Below are positions 10,813-22,365 of a stretch of 64,000 nucleotides of DNA, in pieces. The DNA lies in NCBI GenBank assembly GCA_009103225.1, contig RHPI01000732.1, positions 166,316-230,315 of the forward strand, written 5' to 3'. Source of the stretch: Chlorokybus atmophyticus. Lineage: Eukaryota > Streptophyta > Chlorokybophyceae > Chlorokybales > Chlorokybaceae. Within the stretch, counting starts at the first letter, position 1; every line of letters begins with the position of its first letter. The notes under the pieces are model-generated. The model was not told where the DNA came from, searched no databases, and saw nothing but the letters and a program-made list of their open reading frames with translations. Made by a program: the position numbers and the translations under genes.

Positions 10813-12252
10813 ATACACCACTTTATACCCCATGTACCCAGCAACCTTGTGTGAAATATACCAACTGTATCTTTGTTGATCGGGCGGTGATGCATTGTTT
10901 TTGTCTATGGGCATCTTGTGTCCATGTGTCTGCTTTCAGCTTGACCTCGATCAAGAATGTGCACTCCTGCCTGATTGTTGCTGGATGATTCTGTAAGTAT
11001 GGTGCATGAAGTATGGTGCACTGTAGCGATAGGTTTGCAGTTGTATGGCGAGCCGCCATTGGCGAGCAGGTTGTAATCTTGTGTTGTGTAGGATATGCGC
11101 GAGACAATCGGTGACGTGCATGATGCAAGTAGCATAGCATACCAACCAGCATGCAAATACAATCTCATACACCTCCACCTGGCTATATTTACTGCCTGCT
11201 TTCTGTCACGCTACCCTACTTAAACCTCCCCGTCAGGCATGCATACATGCGCATTGTTGGTGGATTACGTGTGCAACACGAGCAGCAGCGCCAACCACGG
11301 TAGTCCAGGAGCGGCGTAACAGCATCAGGCACCATGTAGCCCACCCCCTCTCCCTCCATCTCCCCCCCTCTCTCCCTCTCCGTCTGTCCCTCCTCCTCCT
11401 TCCCCACTTCTTCGTCCCCCGCTCTGCCTGCTCTCTCTCCTCCGCCTCCCCCTCCCCCTCCTCCTGCTGTCACTGCGCCGTTGCCTCGTCAGCAACCCTT
11501 GTCTCTGCTTATCTGGCAGGGCCCCTCTGCCCTGCCTCTCGCTCTGCTGGCTTGCAGTGCGGCACTGCAGCATAGGGCACTGCACTGTGTAGCTCTCGCG
11601 GTTAGGTGGTGCTGGTGGGGTCGGGTGGTGGGTTTGGGGAGGTTAAGCTGATGTGTTCCAGCCAACATCCGCGTTACCTCAATGGTGATTCAACATTTGT
11701 GCAATGCGTCGCGTCCTTCACAGGCACTATTAATGTTCGGCTAGCAGATGCTGGACTTCATGTAAAGTTTAGTAGAACAACACAATCAAGCAAGGCCTGT
11801 CGCTGAACATCACATTTCCTGTTGTAAGGTGACAGCGAGACAGCAATCACAACAAATGTATCGCAAATGGACATTCAATGTCTACACTGAGCAAAGTGTA
11901 CCCACACAAGAAACACATTGCTATGCCGGAGCATATGCCCGGCGTTCAACGGCATTGCAGCCATGCTTACTGCATGCAATGCTCCAGCAGAGGCTTTCAG
12001 CCATTGGCAACATGCACGGCTTCAAATGCACTGCATGACAAGTAATCAATGTTGCACAAAATGATTCCGTGCACATGCCAGCAGCAGAACGGCTGCACAA
12101 ATGCCGCCACCAACCATTGTGTAAGGCAATAAGTACCAACATGTTGATCTGCAAACTGGCATTTTGCCATAGCGCAGCACTTCACCTGATAATTGCTACC
12201 CTTAAGAATCAGTTCACTAAATCTCAAACAATTGTAGTCATCCTGCCCCTTA
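10813..12252. other. intergenic region with pyrimidine-rich low-complexity tract
   Basis: No gene is supported between psaO and the thioesterase 3' end. Positions about 11335-11470 are strongly C/T-rich on the plus strand with repeated ctccc and tccctc motifs. The short open frames across it are by-products of this composition. A TGTAA-type green-algal poly(A) signal appears at about 10991, after psaO. Confidence 0.5.
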
Positions 12253-14329
12253 TCAGCTGTCGCCAGCTCTATGGGGTTCCCTGTACTCCGCATTGGGAAA
12301 CGCGCCCGAGGCAGACGGGAAGTGTCTCAGCAACCACGTGCGCACGTCGCCCAGCTCTGCCGGACTCACTTCGTGCGCAACCCTGCCAAAACAGCCGCCC
12401 TCAATACAATCAAGCGGCTGTGACTCACGCACAATGCGCTCATAGGCATGTCATGTCTCAGTTGCTCCCAACATGCAAGCTGTGCATAGAATATGACACA
12501 AGAAGCTGTATGTATGAGGTTTCAGTCAACCTTTCAGAAGTAGTTGTTGGCTTTTTTGTGTGGTGTGGTGGGGGTGGGGGAGGGGTGNNNNNNNNNNNNN
12601 NNNNNNNNNNNNNNNNNNNNNNNNNNNNNNNNNNNNNNNNNNNNNNNNNNNNNNNNNNNNNNNNNNNNNNNNNNNNNNNNNNNNNNNNNNNNNNNNNNNN
12701 NNNNNNNNNNNNNNNNNNNNNNNNNNNNNNNNNNNNNNNNNNNNNNNNNNNNNNNNNNNNNNNNNNNNNNNNNNNNNNNNNNNNNNNNNNNNNNNNNNNN
12801 NNNNNNNNNNNNNNNNNNNNNNNNNNNNNNNNNNNGGGGGGGGCATCATCATCATGTTCATAACAGTTGCGTACCCTCTATAGGCTTTGTACTGCACATC
12901 TTGGTAGCCTGCAGTTTCAAGCACTTGCTTGCTCATGGCACCAAACGTGGCAGGAACCAGGAAGTCATCTGCAAAGGGAGATACATATTGACAAAATTGC
13001 TAAGGCTACCTTGTACAGTTCCGTGAACGCGCCAGTTGCAATGTTGCATGAGTTGCTGCAGTGCAGACGGATCTGCACGTGATGAATGCACATGCACACG
13101 AGCATACCTTGTCCGTGAAAAAGTGCTATTGGCATGTTGGCCTTCCCCGCGATTGGCTGAGGCACGTCCCTGGCCACAGCATGCATCACCATGATGCGAG
13201 CCCACATGAGGACACTTGCAACGTGCACTTATGAACCAATCGACCAACATGTGCATGCGTGCGCCACTTACAGCAAGTACACATCGACAGCAAGGGAAGT
13301 GTGTACAGCGTGTCAATTGACGCTCAAACAGTTTTGCAGAGTCCACACCTGAAGCCTGGCAGCCACGAGCTGATGGCCGCAGCGGCGCCAACAGGAGCAA
13401 CTAGCTTGCCGCCGGCCGCTTTGGTTGCAACGTACAGCGCGAGCGCACCTCCCATGCTGAAGCCGCCCACCCCGATAGACGACTCAGGCACGCCCGCTAC
13501 AAGATGGATGCATGCATATGCATGGTGAGCAACATGTGGCATACACCACACATAGAGGCGCACACACGCGCATGCGCACACCTTGTTGGCGCACATGGTA
13601 TCCAACATGCATGCAAACGCTTTTTGCTGTGTCTATCACAGCAACAGCAGCGTGCGCGTGCGCGCGCACACACACACACACACACACACATGTATGTGCA
13701 AGTGTGCATGGAATGTGTTGGAACAAGCAACAATGCAGACGATGTCACGAGCCAAACATAATGTGTGATATTTACCGGCGGCCTCTTGGCGGAGGAGGTC
13801 AGCAATGTAGAGTGCGGCAGCGTCCATGCCGGGGGTGTCCTCTATGGCGTTGGGGCTGATGCCGAAGATGTCAAACCACGCCGTGCACGGCGCCCCGCCG
13901 TTGATTGTCACGGGACGCACGGGCGCCGTAGGCAGTATCCACTTCACCTGCGTGAAGTGGATAACACAATCTCCATCGTTGTCGAGTTACAGAGACACAC
14001 ATACACGTACACTCAGCAGGCTTCTCCTTGATTTGCTCTTATACCACTTGTATGGCGCTTTGCTACAGAAATCACAAGGTAGGGAAACTGTCCACAATGG
14101 CCAAACTCACAACACTTACATGTGGCATTGCGAGCATGTCTGCAATCGGCGTCCACCTGCAACAATGACAACCGTTCATCGGTTTCTTTGTCACGGCAAT
14201 GTTGTTCACACGACGTTGCAACCAAATAGCAATAACATGCACTCACCCTGCGGCTGTGTCGCCAAGGCCATGACACCACACTATCGATGCGGTGTGTTGC
14301 ACAGTTGGCTTGATTACAACCGTCTCCAT
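12253..14329 (-). CDS. acyl-protein thioesterase / lysophospholipase (LYPLA family serine hydrolase)
   Basis: Seven exons join in phase: 14247-14329, 14120-14156, 13776-13947, 13349-13496, 13108-13169, 12875-12968 and 12253-12382, giving 241 residues, normal for the family. Exon 1 has the early motif WCHGLGDTAAGW (split with exon 2). Exon 3 carries KWILPTAPVRPVTINGG. Exon 4 has the nucleophile elbow GGFSMGGALALY with the catalytic Ser. The catalytic Asp follows the conserved HG motif (ALFHGQDDFLVP, exons 5-6), and the catalytic His is in RGVAHEV at the exon 6-7 junction. These enzymes cleave thioester-linked palmitate from proteins, or lysophospholipids, in the cytosol. The N block 12588-12835 lies wholly inside the last intron, so no coding sequence is lost. 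Confidence 0.92.
12588..12835. other. assembly gap (248 N)
   Basis: A run of N flanked by gggggtgggggaggggtg on the left and a G run on the right. It lies within the last intron of the thioesterase gene. The flanks suggest a G-rich tract that sequencing could not cross. Confidence 0.95.
13668..13690. repeat. (CA)n microsatellite
   Basis: A short run of CA dinucleotides in an intron of the thioesterase gene, preceded by alternating purine-pyrimidine GCGCGT sequence. Confidence 0.8.
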
Positions 14330-14562
14330 CGCAGGAGTCCCTGCGGTAGTTCACACGCAAACAGTTCACACGCATGTGATGGTCGTATCAGCTTGCGAAG
14401 ATGTGCAACCTCACGCGCAAGCATACATGCGTATAGCCACGCACACCCATATGCAACCATATGCATGCACACGCCACAGATGCAATCTTCAGGCTGCTAC
14501 AACAGTGGAACGTACCGTAAATTGCTGCCATGCTGGCTGCGGTGGTGCTCAAGCGCTTCACT

Positions 14563-14763
14563 TCAGCTTTGCGATTTGATAATGTTGATGCTGTGCTCGT
14601 TGTCTTCTGGCCCAAACCGGGCCAGCCCGAGCGCGTCGCGCAAGATGAGAGTGTAGGGTGCTGCTTTGTGAGAGGGCGCAGCCGTGAGCAGGCGTTGAAC
14701 GCCACTGAAGATGTCAATATCAATGGCATCGGAGAACACCTGCGCAAAAGACAAAAGAGACAT
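14563..14763 (-). CDS. doubtful 66-residue open frame upstream of the thioesterase
   Basis: The frame starts at ATG 14763 (MSLLSFAQVFSDAIDIDIF) and ends at 14563. It reads like protein (APYTLILRDALGLARFG), and a good splice acceptor sits just after the eighth codon (tttgcgcag). It could therefore also be the last exon of an unseen gene or part of the thioesterase 5' leader. I recognise no family. Its stop lies 234 bp from the thioesterase start. Confidence 0.2.
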   Translation of the reverse strand: MSLLSFAQVFSDAIDIDIFSGVQRLLTAAPSHKAAPYTLILRDALGLARFGPEDNEHSINIIKSQS

Positions 14764-15077
14764 GGTTATTTAACCTGTGGTGCTCATAGGATTTGAGGCG
14801 TATGCTATGCAGTTCAGTGCAACCAACTGGTTCACAAGGCAAGAAAAGCAACGTCTATATAGGTAAACTGATGTATTGAATTCGTTTCTTACACGTCTTG
14901 AAAGAAAGTTGCGACTGTCGCAGTCTGCAAACATGCAGCTTAAGCCACTCAAACTTCGTGTTGATAGCTTACACAACACGGCTGCGCGATGCGCAATCGC
15001 TACTAATGTAGGTAAATGATACGTAGATTGACAAATCAACAGGCAACAGCAAGCTGCCTAACAGATAGCTGGCTATA

Positions 15078-15142
15078 CTGAAACAGTGAAGCTCAGAGCA
15101 AGCTGGCTGTCAGCCAGCTTGCTCTGGACTTCACTGCTTCAG
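15078..15142. repeat. 32-bp inverted repeat with 1-base loop
   Basis: Left arm 15078-15109 and right arm 15111-15142 are complementary, with the inner 15 bp perfect (agagcaagctggctg against cagccagcttgctct) and only about three mismatches outside. The loop is a single T. It could form a cruciform in DNA or a long RNA hairpin. Confidence 0.9.
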
Positions 15143-15656
15143 TTCAGCACGCTCAGAGCTTCACTGCTTCATCACAGACAAGCTACGTGCGCATGCAGGA
15201 CATGCGCCAGTAGACCGAAGCAAATTAGGGAAAGCTCCCTATTCATTTGGAGCTGAGCATACCAGAGCAACCTCCACCCCCAACCCAAGCTTGCGACCAG
15301 ACATGCACGCGCGCAACTTACATGCGCAGAAGGGAGATGCTTTTACAATGAAGCTGGTAGTCAACTGTGCCAACTCCAGCTACCGCTCTGCTCGCCGCCC
15401 CCGCCGCCGCCGCCCACAACAACAACAACAACCGCAACTAAACCAGCGCTGACAAGCGCTGGTACGCTCGTGCTTGGCCTGGAAGCTATAGCTGCGCTGC
15501 TCAAGCTTGTTGCAGTGGTTGTTCAGCAGGTGGCGAGATTGGCAGCTGTGTCGTCCTGGTCGTTGTGGTTGTCGTGGTGTTCCCCACCGCCACTGTTGCC
15601 TAAAAGAACCACAGCCACAACTTGATCAGGTGAGCAGGCGAAGCATTAGCCGTGGG

Positions 15657-15685
15657 ACGGCGGCGGCGGCGGCGGCGGCGGCGGT
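15657..15685. repeat. (CGG)n triplet repeat
   Basis: About nine tandem cgg units in non-coding DNA upstream of the endonuclease gene. Confidence 0.85.
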
Positions 15686-16396
15686 GACATCAGCGAGGGC
15701 GGTGGGGCGCCTGGCTGTCGTGCTCGTGCCCAAGGCCCTGAGCTGGTCGTTGAGGTACATGGCGTTGTGGGTTTGCTTTGCGCCGTGCAGTGTCGTGCAG
15801 CATTGGCAGCAGCCAGCTGGCATGTTGCGTGCAGATAGCAAGCCAACGACACTGGATCCGTTTACTTGATTGTACACCTGATTGCTCATATTGTAGATCA
15901 GACCCAGTTGATGTGACGCTGTATGTGTGAGTGTGCCACGCGCATTGGCCCAGCAAACTGCTGACTGCTCACTTTGACAACAGCTACAAGGTCGATGGTC
16001 TTGCATGCATGTAAGCATGGATGCATGTATGACACAATGCAGGCGTCTACGAAGGGTCACCAACTGGACACAGAAAGCAACCAACGAACGCATGCGATGT
16101 GAATGGTAGCCAACCTGAAGCAGTAGAGTGATCAGCACATACTGATCAACTATATTGGATCACCATGGCAGCGAGCGATCCACATATGTTGTGTCAATAA
16201 TGCAGATTGTGGGTGAGCGAAAGGCAAACCAGCGGTCATGTCCGCCCTGCTCGCCACCTCTTGCTGGCTGTCACCTCCACCCACAGCAAGACAAGGTACA
16301 CCCCAACAATATGATGTTTTATGTTGCTGCTGATCAGTCCTGCCAGTCCACGTAAACATATCTCTCAACATGCCAAAACGCATATGCTGTTTCAGG

Positions 16397-19300
16397 CCGC
16401 AGAGCCACTACACGCGCAAAGAGCGAGTCACCCAACCCAAACACGCCCACACAAGTTGCCGCAAAGGCGTTGCAGCGTGTTGCCAAAGGCTTGAGTGCGG
16501 CGTTGCTCGCTGGCATCATCACTTTTCATCCCAACATCAGCGCCAGTGAAGCGGCGGAGTTGAAGGCACTGAACGCGTATGCGTGCGAGGACACTTCCAT
16601 CTATTACAAGCCTGCAGCTGGCTTGACCGGCCCGGCACTCAAGCGTGCTTTGCATGAGATCATCAAAGACCACAAAGTGTTCACTTATGACCAGGTGAGC
16701 AGGTGAGCAGGGGCTGAGTTGAGGTTGTTGTGTTGTTGGTCGTTTGTACCCCGAACTTGACATGGCTGCGTGTGGGTTTATCAAGCATATCTGTAAGCAT
16801 GCTGTCTGTGAGTATGCTGTCTACTGCATGCGTAAGCCCAACACCTCAACTGTATGTTGATATGGCGTCAGCTTCAACTTGTGACATTAGTATGTGTTGG
16901 TTACCATATACAGATTTGTAATTACAGAATAAACTTGAACTAAGTCTTGTTCACCTTATGGTGTTGAGAATCTGTGGGTTTTTCATGTGTGTGAGATGTC
17001 ATGTGCAACACTGCCAATACAAATTGCGTAGAGCTACGTGGTGTGACAATGAATTGCACATGTTGAGACACTGGTCGCATGCTGTCATTTGGGACAGGAC
17101 TAAGCATGTGGGCATGGTTGCAGGCTTGGGCGGCGCTAGGTTTGCTAGATGCCGGCGATGAAGCCAACCCCACAACTTCACCCAATGTGTAAGCATGCAC
17201 GCACGCACATACGCACGTGCATGCTGGTTGGCGCACTCTCACACAGGCCAACTTGCGCGCGCATGCAACACACGCCTTGAAGTTCATTTTGCGAGCGGAT
17301 ATATATTTTGTGCATCAGTCATTGATACAAACCACTGCAAGTTTGCACACAACCATCAGGTCATATGCGCTGTTGTTTGTTATCACCACACACAAGTTTC
17401 CATCGCTGACAGGCTAGAGATTTACTCCAGAAGGCAGGCTCCCAAATCGCTGCAGGGCAATCCACAAGGCTGGAACCGTACGTAAGCATGTTTCACGACT
17501 CTGCTCTCATCATTGTGCTTGTTAACTGAACGTGGTGCCGGTAATAGCCTTATGTGTTTGTGCGTCACACGCCGTGCACTGAGCATTTGGGTGCACAGGT
17601 GAACACCTTTGGCCAAGGTCGTTTGGCCTGCATCAGAAAGAGCCGAATTTTTCCGACCTGTACAACTTGAGGCCTGCAGATGTAAATGGTGAGTAGTAGA
17701 TAGTATCATGCTGGTGTTGCCTTGAATAACGCTTATCCAATTATCAGACACGCTCACGTGCACACACACAGACACATTGGTGTATCAGTAGCACTTCCAG
17801 TAGTGGTGGTGTTGACGTATGGGATGTGCACCATGCAGTAAACTCTTCGCGTGGCAACAAGTTCTACGATGAGTGTCAGGTCGGCGTGAACCAGTGCATA
17901 CAGCCTGCCAACATCGAGGCTGCTGCTGACACCACCGCCGACACGTACTCCTGGGCGCCACCCATAGAGGTGATGATGAACATGACATTCATGTTGGCAT
18001 TGACTGCTGTCTGCATGTTCTGTCAATCAATGGCAATAGCAATTGCTTATGATTGCTCAACGCTTTCAACATGTCTGTGTCACTGCAACACGCGTACACA
18101 GCTGTCATGTGTGCGTCGATGTATACAGTTGCGCTGTGTATGTGTGACATACACATGTGACTGCGACACGCACGCACGCACGTACATACAATGCGCACTC
18201 TTGCATGTACCAATTCGTTTCGCACACATATAACCTACCTTGCCACACAGGTTCGGGGTGACATTGCCCGCTCGATGTTCTACATGGCCACGCGTTACGA
18301 CGGTTCCGAGGGTCCAGAAGCGTTGGATTTGGAACTATCAGAAGTGCCAAACCCATCACGCGGTCGCTTCGGCCGTCTCAGCACGCTTTTGAAGTGGCAC
18401 GCGGAGGATCCCGTCGATGAACACGAGCGGATGCGCAACGAACGCGTGTGCCGGCTGTTCCAACACAACCGCAACCCGTTCATTGATCACCCGGAGTTTG
18501 TCACGCAGATCGATTGGAAGTCTGCACCGATGGTGGACCCGAAGCCAATACCGTATAAACCAACCTCGCCCGAACCGCCTGTGATAGAGCAACCCAACAA
18601 CAACAGCAGCAACAAACCCAACATGCTCAACATGACTGGACTCGCCGTTGACCCGTGGATCAACGAGTTTCATTATGACAATGTTGGCGCCGATGAGAAC
18701 GAGTTTGTTGAAGTTGCGGTGCCTTCCGGTGTCGACCCCTCCAACGTGACGGTTTATTTATACAACGGTTCAGATGGAACCGCTTACAAGACTCTGCGAC
18801 TAAACTCTGCGCCTTTCACGAAGCAGCAAAGTGTTGGGAATGTGGTTATGTACTCTGCGGTGTTGGGCACGAATACCATTCAGAACGGGAGTCCCGATGG
18901 CATTGCAATATCGGTGAAAAATGCAGCGAGTGAGAGGCTTGTGCAGTTTCTCTCCTATGAAGGAGTGTTTGCGGGGTCGGGAGGCGTTGCGGGAGGCATC
19001 AAGTCTGTGGACATCGGTGTTGAGGTGAGTACGTGTGTACGTTGTGTGTGAATGCACATGTGTCTCCTTCTCTTTTGGTTGATTGCTTTATGCATGATGA
19101 CGTCCGTAAACAGGCATGCTCGTACATACATCTATTATGCATGAGCGGAACTTTGCATGAAGGCTGTATCATATTTCGTTGCACCTATCATGTTCAGAGG
19201 GTATTAGCTGTTGTCCTCCACAACACATCAAATGTTTTCGCTGTGCTTATGGTTCATACTTTGTGCAACTTTTGTATGTATATGCACGCTTGTGTTTACT

Positions 19301-19482
19301 TATATGTCCGTGTGCGCGTGTGTTTACATGTGTGTGGTTGACAGGAGAACAACGACACCCCCAAAGGCAAATCGCTCGGTTTGGTTGGGAGAGGCTCTGC
19401 ATATAGCGACTTCCGTTGGAAAGCCATGGTGGCCTCACCTGGAGCTCAGAATGCAGAGCAGCAGATTGTCATGGTGAGTTGA
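16397..19482 (+). CDS. endonuclease I family nuclease with C-terminal lamin-tail-like domain (5' end unresolved)
   Basis: Exons: about 16397-16694, 17125-17190, 17397-17477, 17599-17688, 17839-17969, 18251-19024 and 19345-19482. The nuclease domain starts at YYKPAAGLTGPALKRALHEI. It continues through AWAALGLLDAG and reaches the active-site blocks REHLWPRSFGL and DLYNLRPADVNVNSSRGNK. These hold the His-Me finger His and the Asn/Arg metal and phosphate ligands of endonuclease I (EndA/Vvn type, non-specific DNA/RNA nucleases, usually secreted). After a Pro/Asn-rich linker, residues from WINEFHYDNVGADENEFVEV to SPGAQNAEQQI match the lamin-tail-like domain common at the C-terminus of bacterial secreted nucleases. 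The combination is bacterial in style but carries six introns, so an old gene transfer is likely. The starting exon and any signal peptide were not found. The last codons read through a possible GT donor at 19474. Confidence 0.85.
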
Positions 19483-20595
19483 ACTCATCATCATGCACGT
19501 ATGCCCAAGTAACATCTTTTTGAGCATCCATTCAAATGTCCAACATGGCTAGTATCTATCCGCTTGGTTGCCAACTCTGACCAATACAATATTACATGCA
19601 TGTATGCATGCGGTGCAAGGTTTGTCGGCTTGTTGCCTACAGCTTGAATTGCATGGTTGTTACAAGCGGTTGTTGTTGTAAGTCTGGCGATGTGCAAACG
19701 GTGTGTGGAAGGCAGCATTGAGGTGTTTAAATTATGTGCCGATGGTTGGTTCAGTGGAAGGTACATGCTGAGTTGTGGTTTAGTTGATAGATGGTTATGA
19801 GTAAGTTTTGTAGACAATATTGCCTACTATTTATTTTGCTTGCACACAAACACTGAACTCTGGGTGTTTGCAGAAGAACTGATGAAGTCGATGGCAGCAG
19901 TGCAGCTGAGGCTTCATAGCAACACAGTTTTGGCGCAATAGTGTAGAGTGGGCACATACTCGGTGGTCAGAGACCACACACACAATTGACTTCTTTGCGG
20001 ATTTGAATAACATTGAGCAGGGAATTGGCTGCTAGACCGTTTGCATGAGAACATTATAAACATCAGCTTGCAGGTGGCCGCAATTTGTGCTGCAAACTTG
20101 GTTGTTGCAGATGGGGATGGGGAGCCATGACCACCAGGTGTAAAGGGTGTCGCCTGTGCATATCGTAGGAGCGCATTGACACCATATGAACCCCATTGAC
20201 TACATCAGTCCACACCACACAGTGCTACTAATGTGAGTGGCGTCCGGATGTCGCAATTAGCAATCGAGAGTGACTCAACGACACAAGTGCCCTGCTTATG
20301 AAAAGCCCCGCATCATGCCTGCATTTGAATTTGTTCACTATCGTACTTTTTCCAACTTGAAGCATGCCCTCTGTGTCCTCAGTATCCTGTTAGCAGAGTT
20401 AACTTTATCGCTGATGCTGGCTGTTGAGCAGCACAAGCATCTGTTCTGTGCAACGCAACTACTGCTCTGCTGCTAAACAATTCAGCTTCAAACTTGTACC
20501 TTTGCCTTTGTTATGAACATCGCAAACAATAAATCACAAGCTACCTAACTGTGTTGTACTCACAAGCCCACTTTGCTTTATTGGTGTCTGTGTCT
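19483..20595. other. intergenic region, no gene seen
   Basis: The 1.1 kb between the endonuclease and the convergent membrane-protein gene holds only short incoherent open frames. I see no RNA gene or repeat. Confidence 0.5.
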
Positions 20596-22147
20596 CTACA
20601 GGAAGTCGCTCACTCCCTTGGCTACAATGGCGGCCCGCTGGGTTGCGAGGTTAGCGTCAATCTCCTCGCCGCGCTTCCTCGCAGCCTCAGAGGCTGCGGG
20701 CAACTCCTTCATCATCTCTGATCCGCAATACAGCAACGCCATTGCTGCAGTCCACAGTAGAATGTACAAGGGCTGCGCGACACAAGGACACGCAATAGGT
20801 GAAAATCAGTGCTTAGGCAAACCATGACTGCAACTGTCATCAACACCAGAAGTAGTACTACATGACTGAACATGATGTCAGCAAGAGGGTTGCTGACATT
20901 CAAACTTAGTCCTAGATGCTTGCATGCACAGTGCGCCACATGCTCAATTCATTCAAAGCAGCGCTTGGGCATGTTACTAGCTTGCTGCAATGACAATGTA
21001 GGGTGTTTCCTTGTTTGTGCAATGATGCACATTGCACTGATAAACAAACACCACAATGGCTTTGTGCATGAAGTTTACCTCAACGTTGAGCCAGAGTGCG
21101 ACAATTAATCCTTCAGGGAAAGTCCAGGCAAGAACGCCTAAGAGAGGGAGCACCCATCAGCCATGGGACAGCGGACACGACACTGAACGGGTGAGCACAT
21201 TTTGCAAAGAAACAAACAGATAGACACGCATACTTCCCAATGTCCACATCAACAGCTGGACACGAAACACATAGAAGCCTCACCTTGGAAACCGCTGGGC
21301 CAACCAGCCTGCCTCAGGCCTTCTTCGCTGTACTCCTTCCACTTCTCAATCCCTGCAGTCGTTACCAGCCTTAGACCCAAAGACACAGGTCATGCAGCCT
21401 AGAATGATAGAGTATACGTATAGGTCGAAGTACAACAAAACGTAAAATAAAGACATTCTGCCGACAACACGACACGACAAGCCCACTTGAACAAAGAGTA
21501 AAGATCGAATGAAACAACACTACAAAGACTCCAAAAGCAGCACTAGCAGAAATGCTCATGCTCACCCTCTTCCGACTTCTTGAAGGTGTGATGCTCATCC
21601 TCGTGCCCCCAGTCGAAGTCCTCCCTGTCGGCGCCGCGCGTGGCGAAAGGCTCCATGCGGTCGCCATGGTCGTCCGCAGCACGCACCACAAGCGACCTCT
21701 GGAGCCTTGCTGGCTTGCCGGCCAAAACACGACTCCTACATGAAAGACAAATAAACACTTACAATCAACAGCCATCATTAAGCAGCTTTACACGCTATAA
21801 GCACTCTGTTTTCTTTTGCACTGTGCACTGGCTCACAAGCACTGGACCACAAGAAACTGACACTGCTTAACAGAAAAGGAACAGAGCGAACTCTTCTCTG
21901 CGAGTCAGTGCAGGGACAAGCTACGTGAACTACAGAATGATATTGAAGTACAGAGGCTCAGGTGCTTTGTGCTCTATGCGTTGCTTTTCTTGTCTAGTGC
22001 CTTTGAGTGCATTTACTCGTCCCCAAGTGAGTGCAACTCGGTCCCAACCTGGCATACCTTGCAAGGGGCGACCGGCGACGCAGCACCGCGGAAGCGGCGG
22101 TGGAGACGGACGTCACCTGGCAGCAGAGCACGGACGACGACGCCATG
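20596..22147 (-). CDS. small plastid membrane protein of unknown function
   Basis: Five exons: about 22066-22147, 21567-21736, 21283-21349, about 21081-21139, and 20596-20773. Exon 1 starts MASSSVLCCQVTSVSTAAS, a typical plastid transit peptide that continues to about LVVRAADDHG in exon 2. The next part is highly charged and His-rich (REDFDWGHEDEHHTF), followed by an amphipathic EGIEKWKEYSEEGLRQAGWP. Exons 4-5 give hydrophobic segments, VLAWTFPEGLIVALWLNVE and LYILLWTAAMALLYC, which may form one or two membrane helices. The C-terminus is a charged helix ending VAKGVSDFL. Total about 180 residues. The layout fits a thylakoid or envelope protein, but I do not recognise the family. Confidence 0.7.
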
Positions 22148-22365
22148 GTAAACACTGCGGCCAACCCCACCACCACCGCCGCCGCTGTCGCCAACGCTAG
22201 CCACAGACACTTTTTCCCTCTAACCCTAAGCCGCGGATATCAACCATCCCGTCAAGAAGGCTGCACGTTAGATGTTTGAGGTCAAGTCTGGTTTCGGAAG
22301 TGAAGTGGTGGGTTTTTAATCAGGTTGAGGGTGTGAGCGGCGATGTGGTTGAGGGTGTGAGCGGC

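Larger units (their letters stand above)
14800..16396. other. intergenic region with hairpin and simple repeats
   Basis: No gene is supported. The stretch holds the long inverted repeat at 15078-15142, a CAA-type run near 15417-15433 and a CGG/GGC triplet run at about 15657-15685. The first exon of the downstream endonuclease probably lies near the right end, but I could not place it. Confidence 0.4.

Noticed and set aside
11216-11585. Gly/Arg/Glu-rich frames on the minus strand
   Set aside because: Produced by the pyrimidine-rich low-complexity tract; no recognisable domain.
13484-13859. His/Thr-rich frames on both strands
   Set aside because: Arise from CA-repeat intron sequence of the thioesterase gene.
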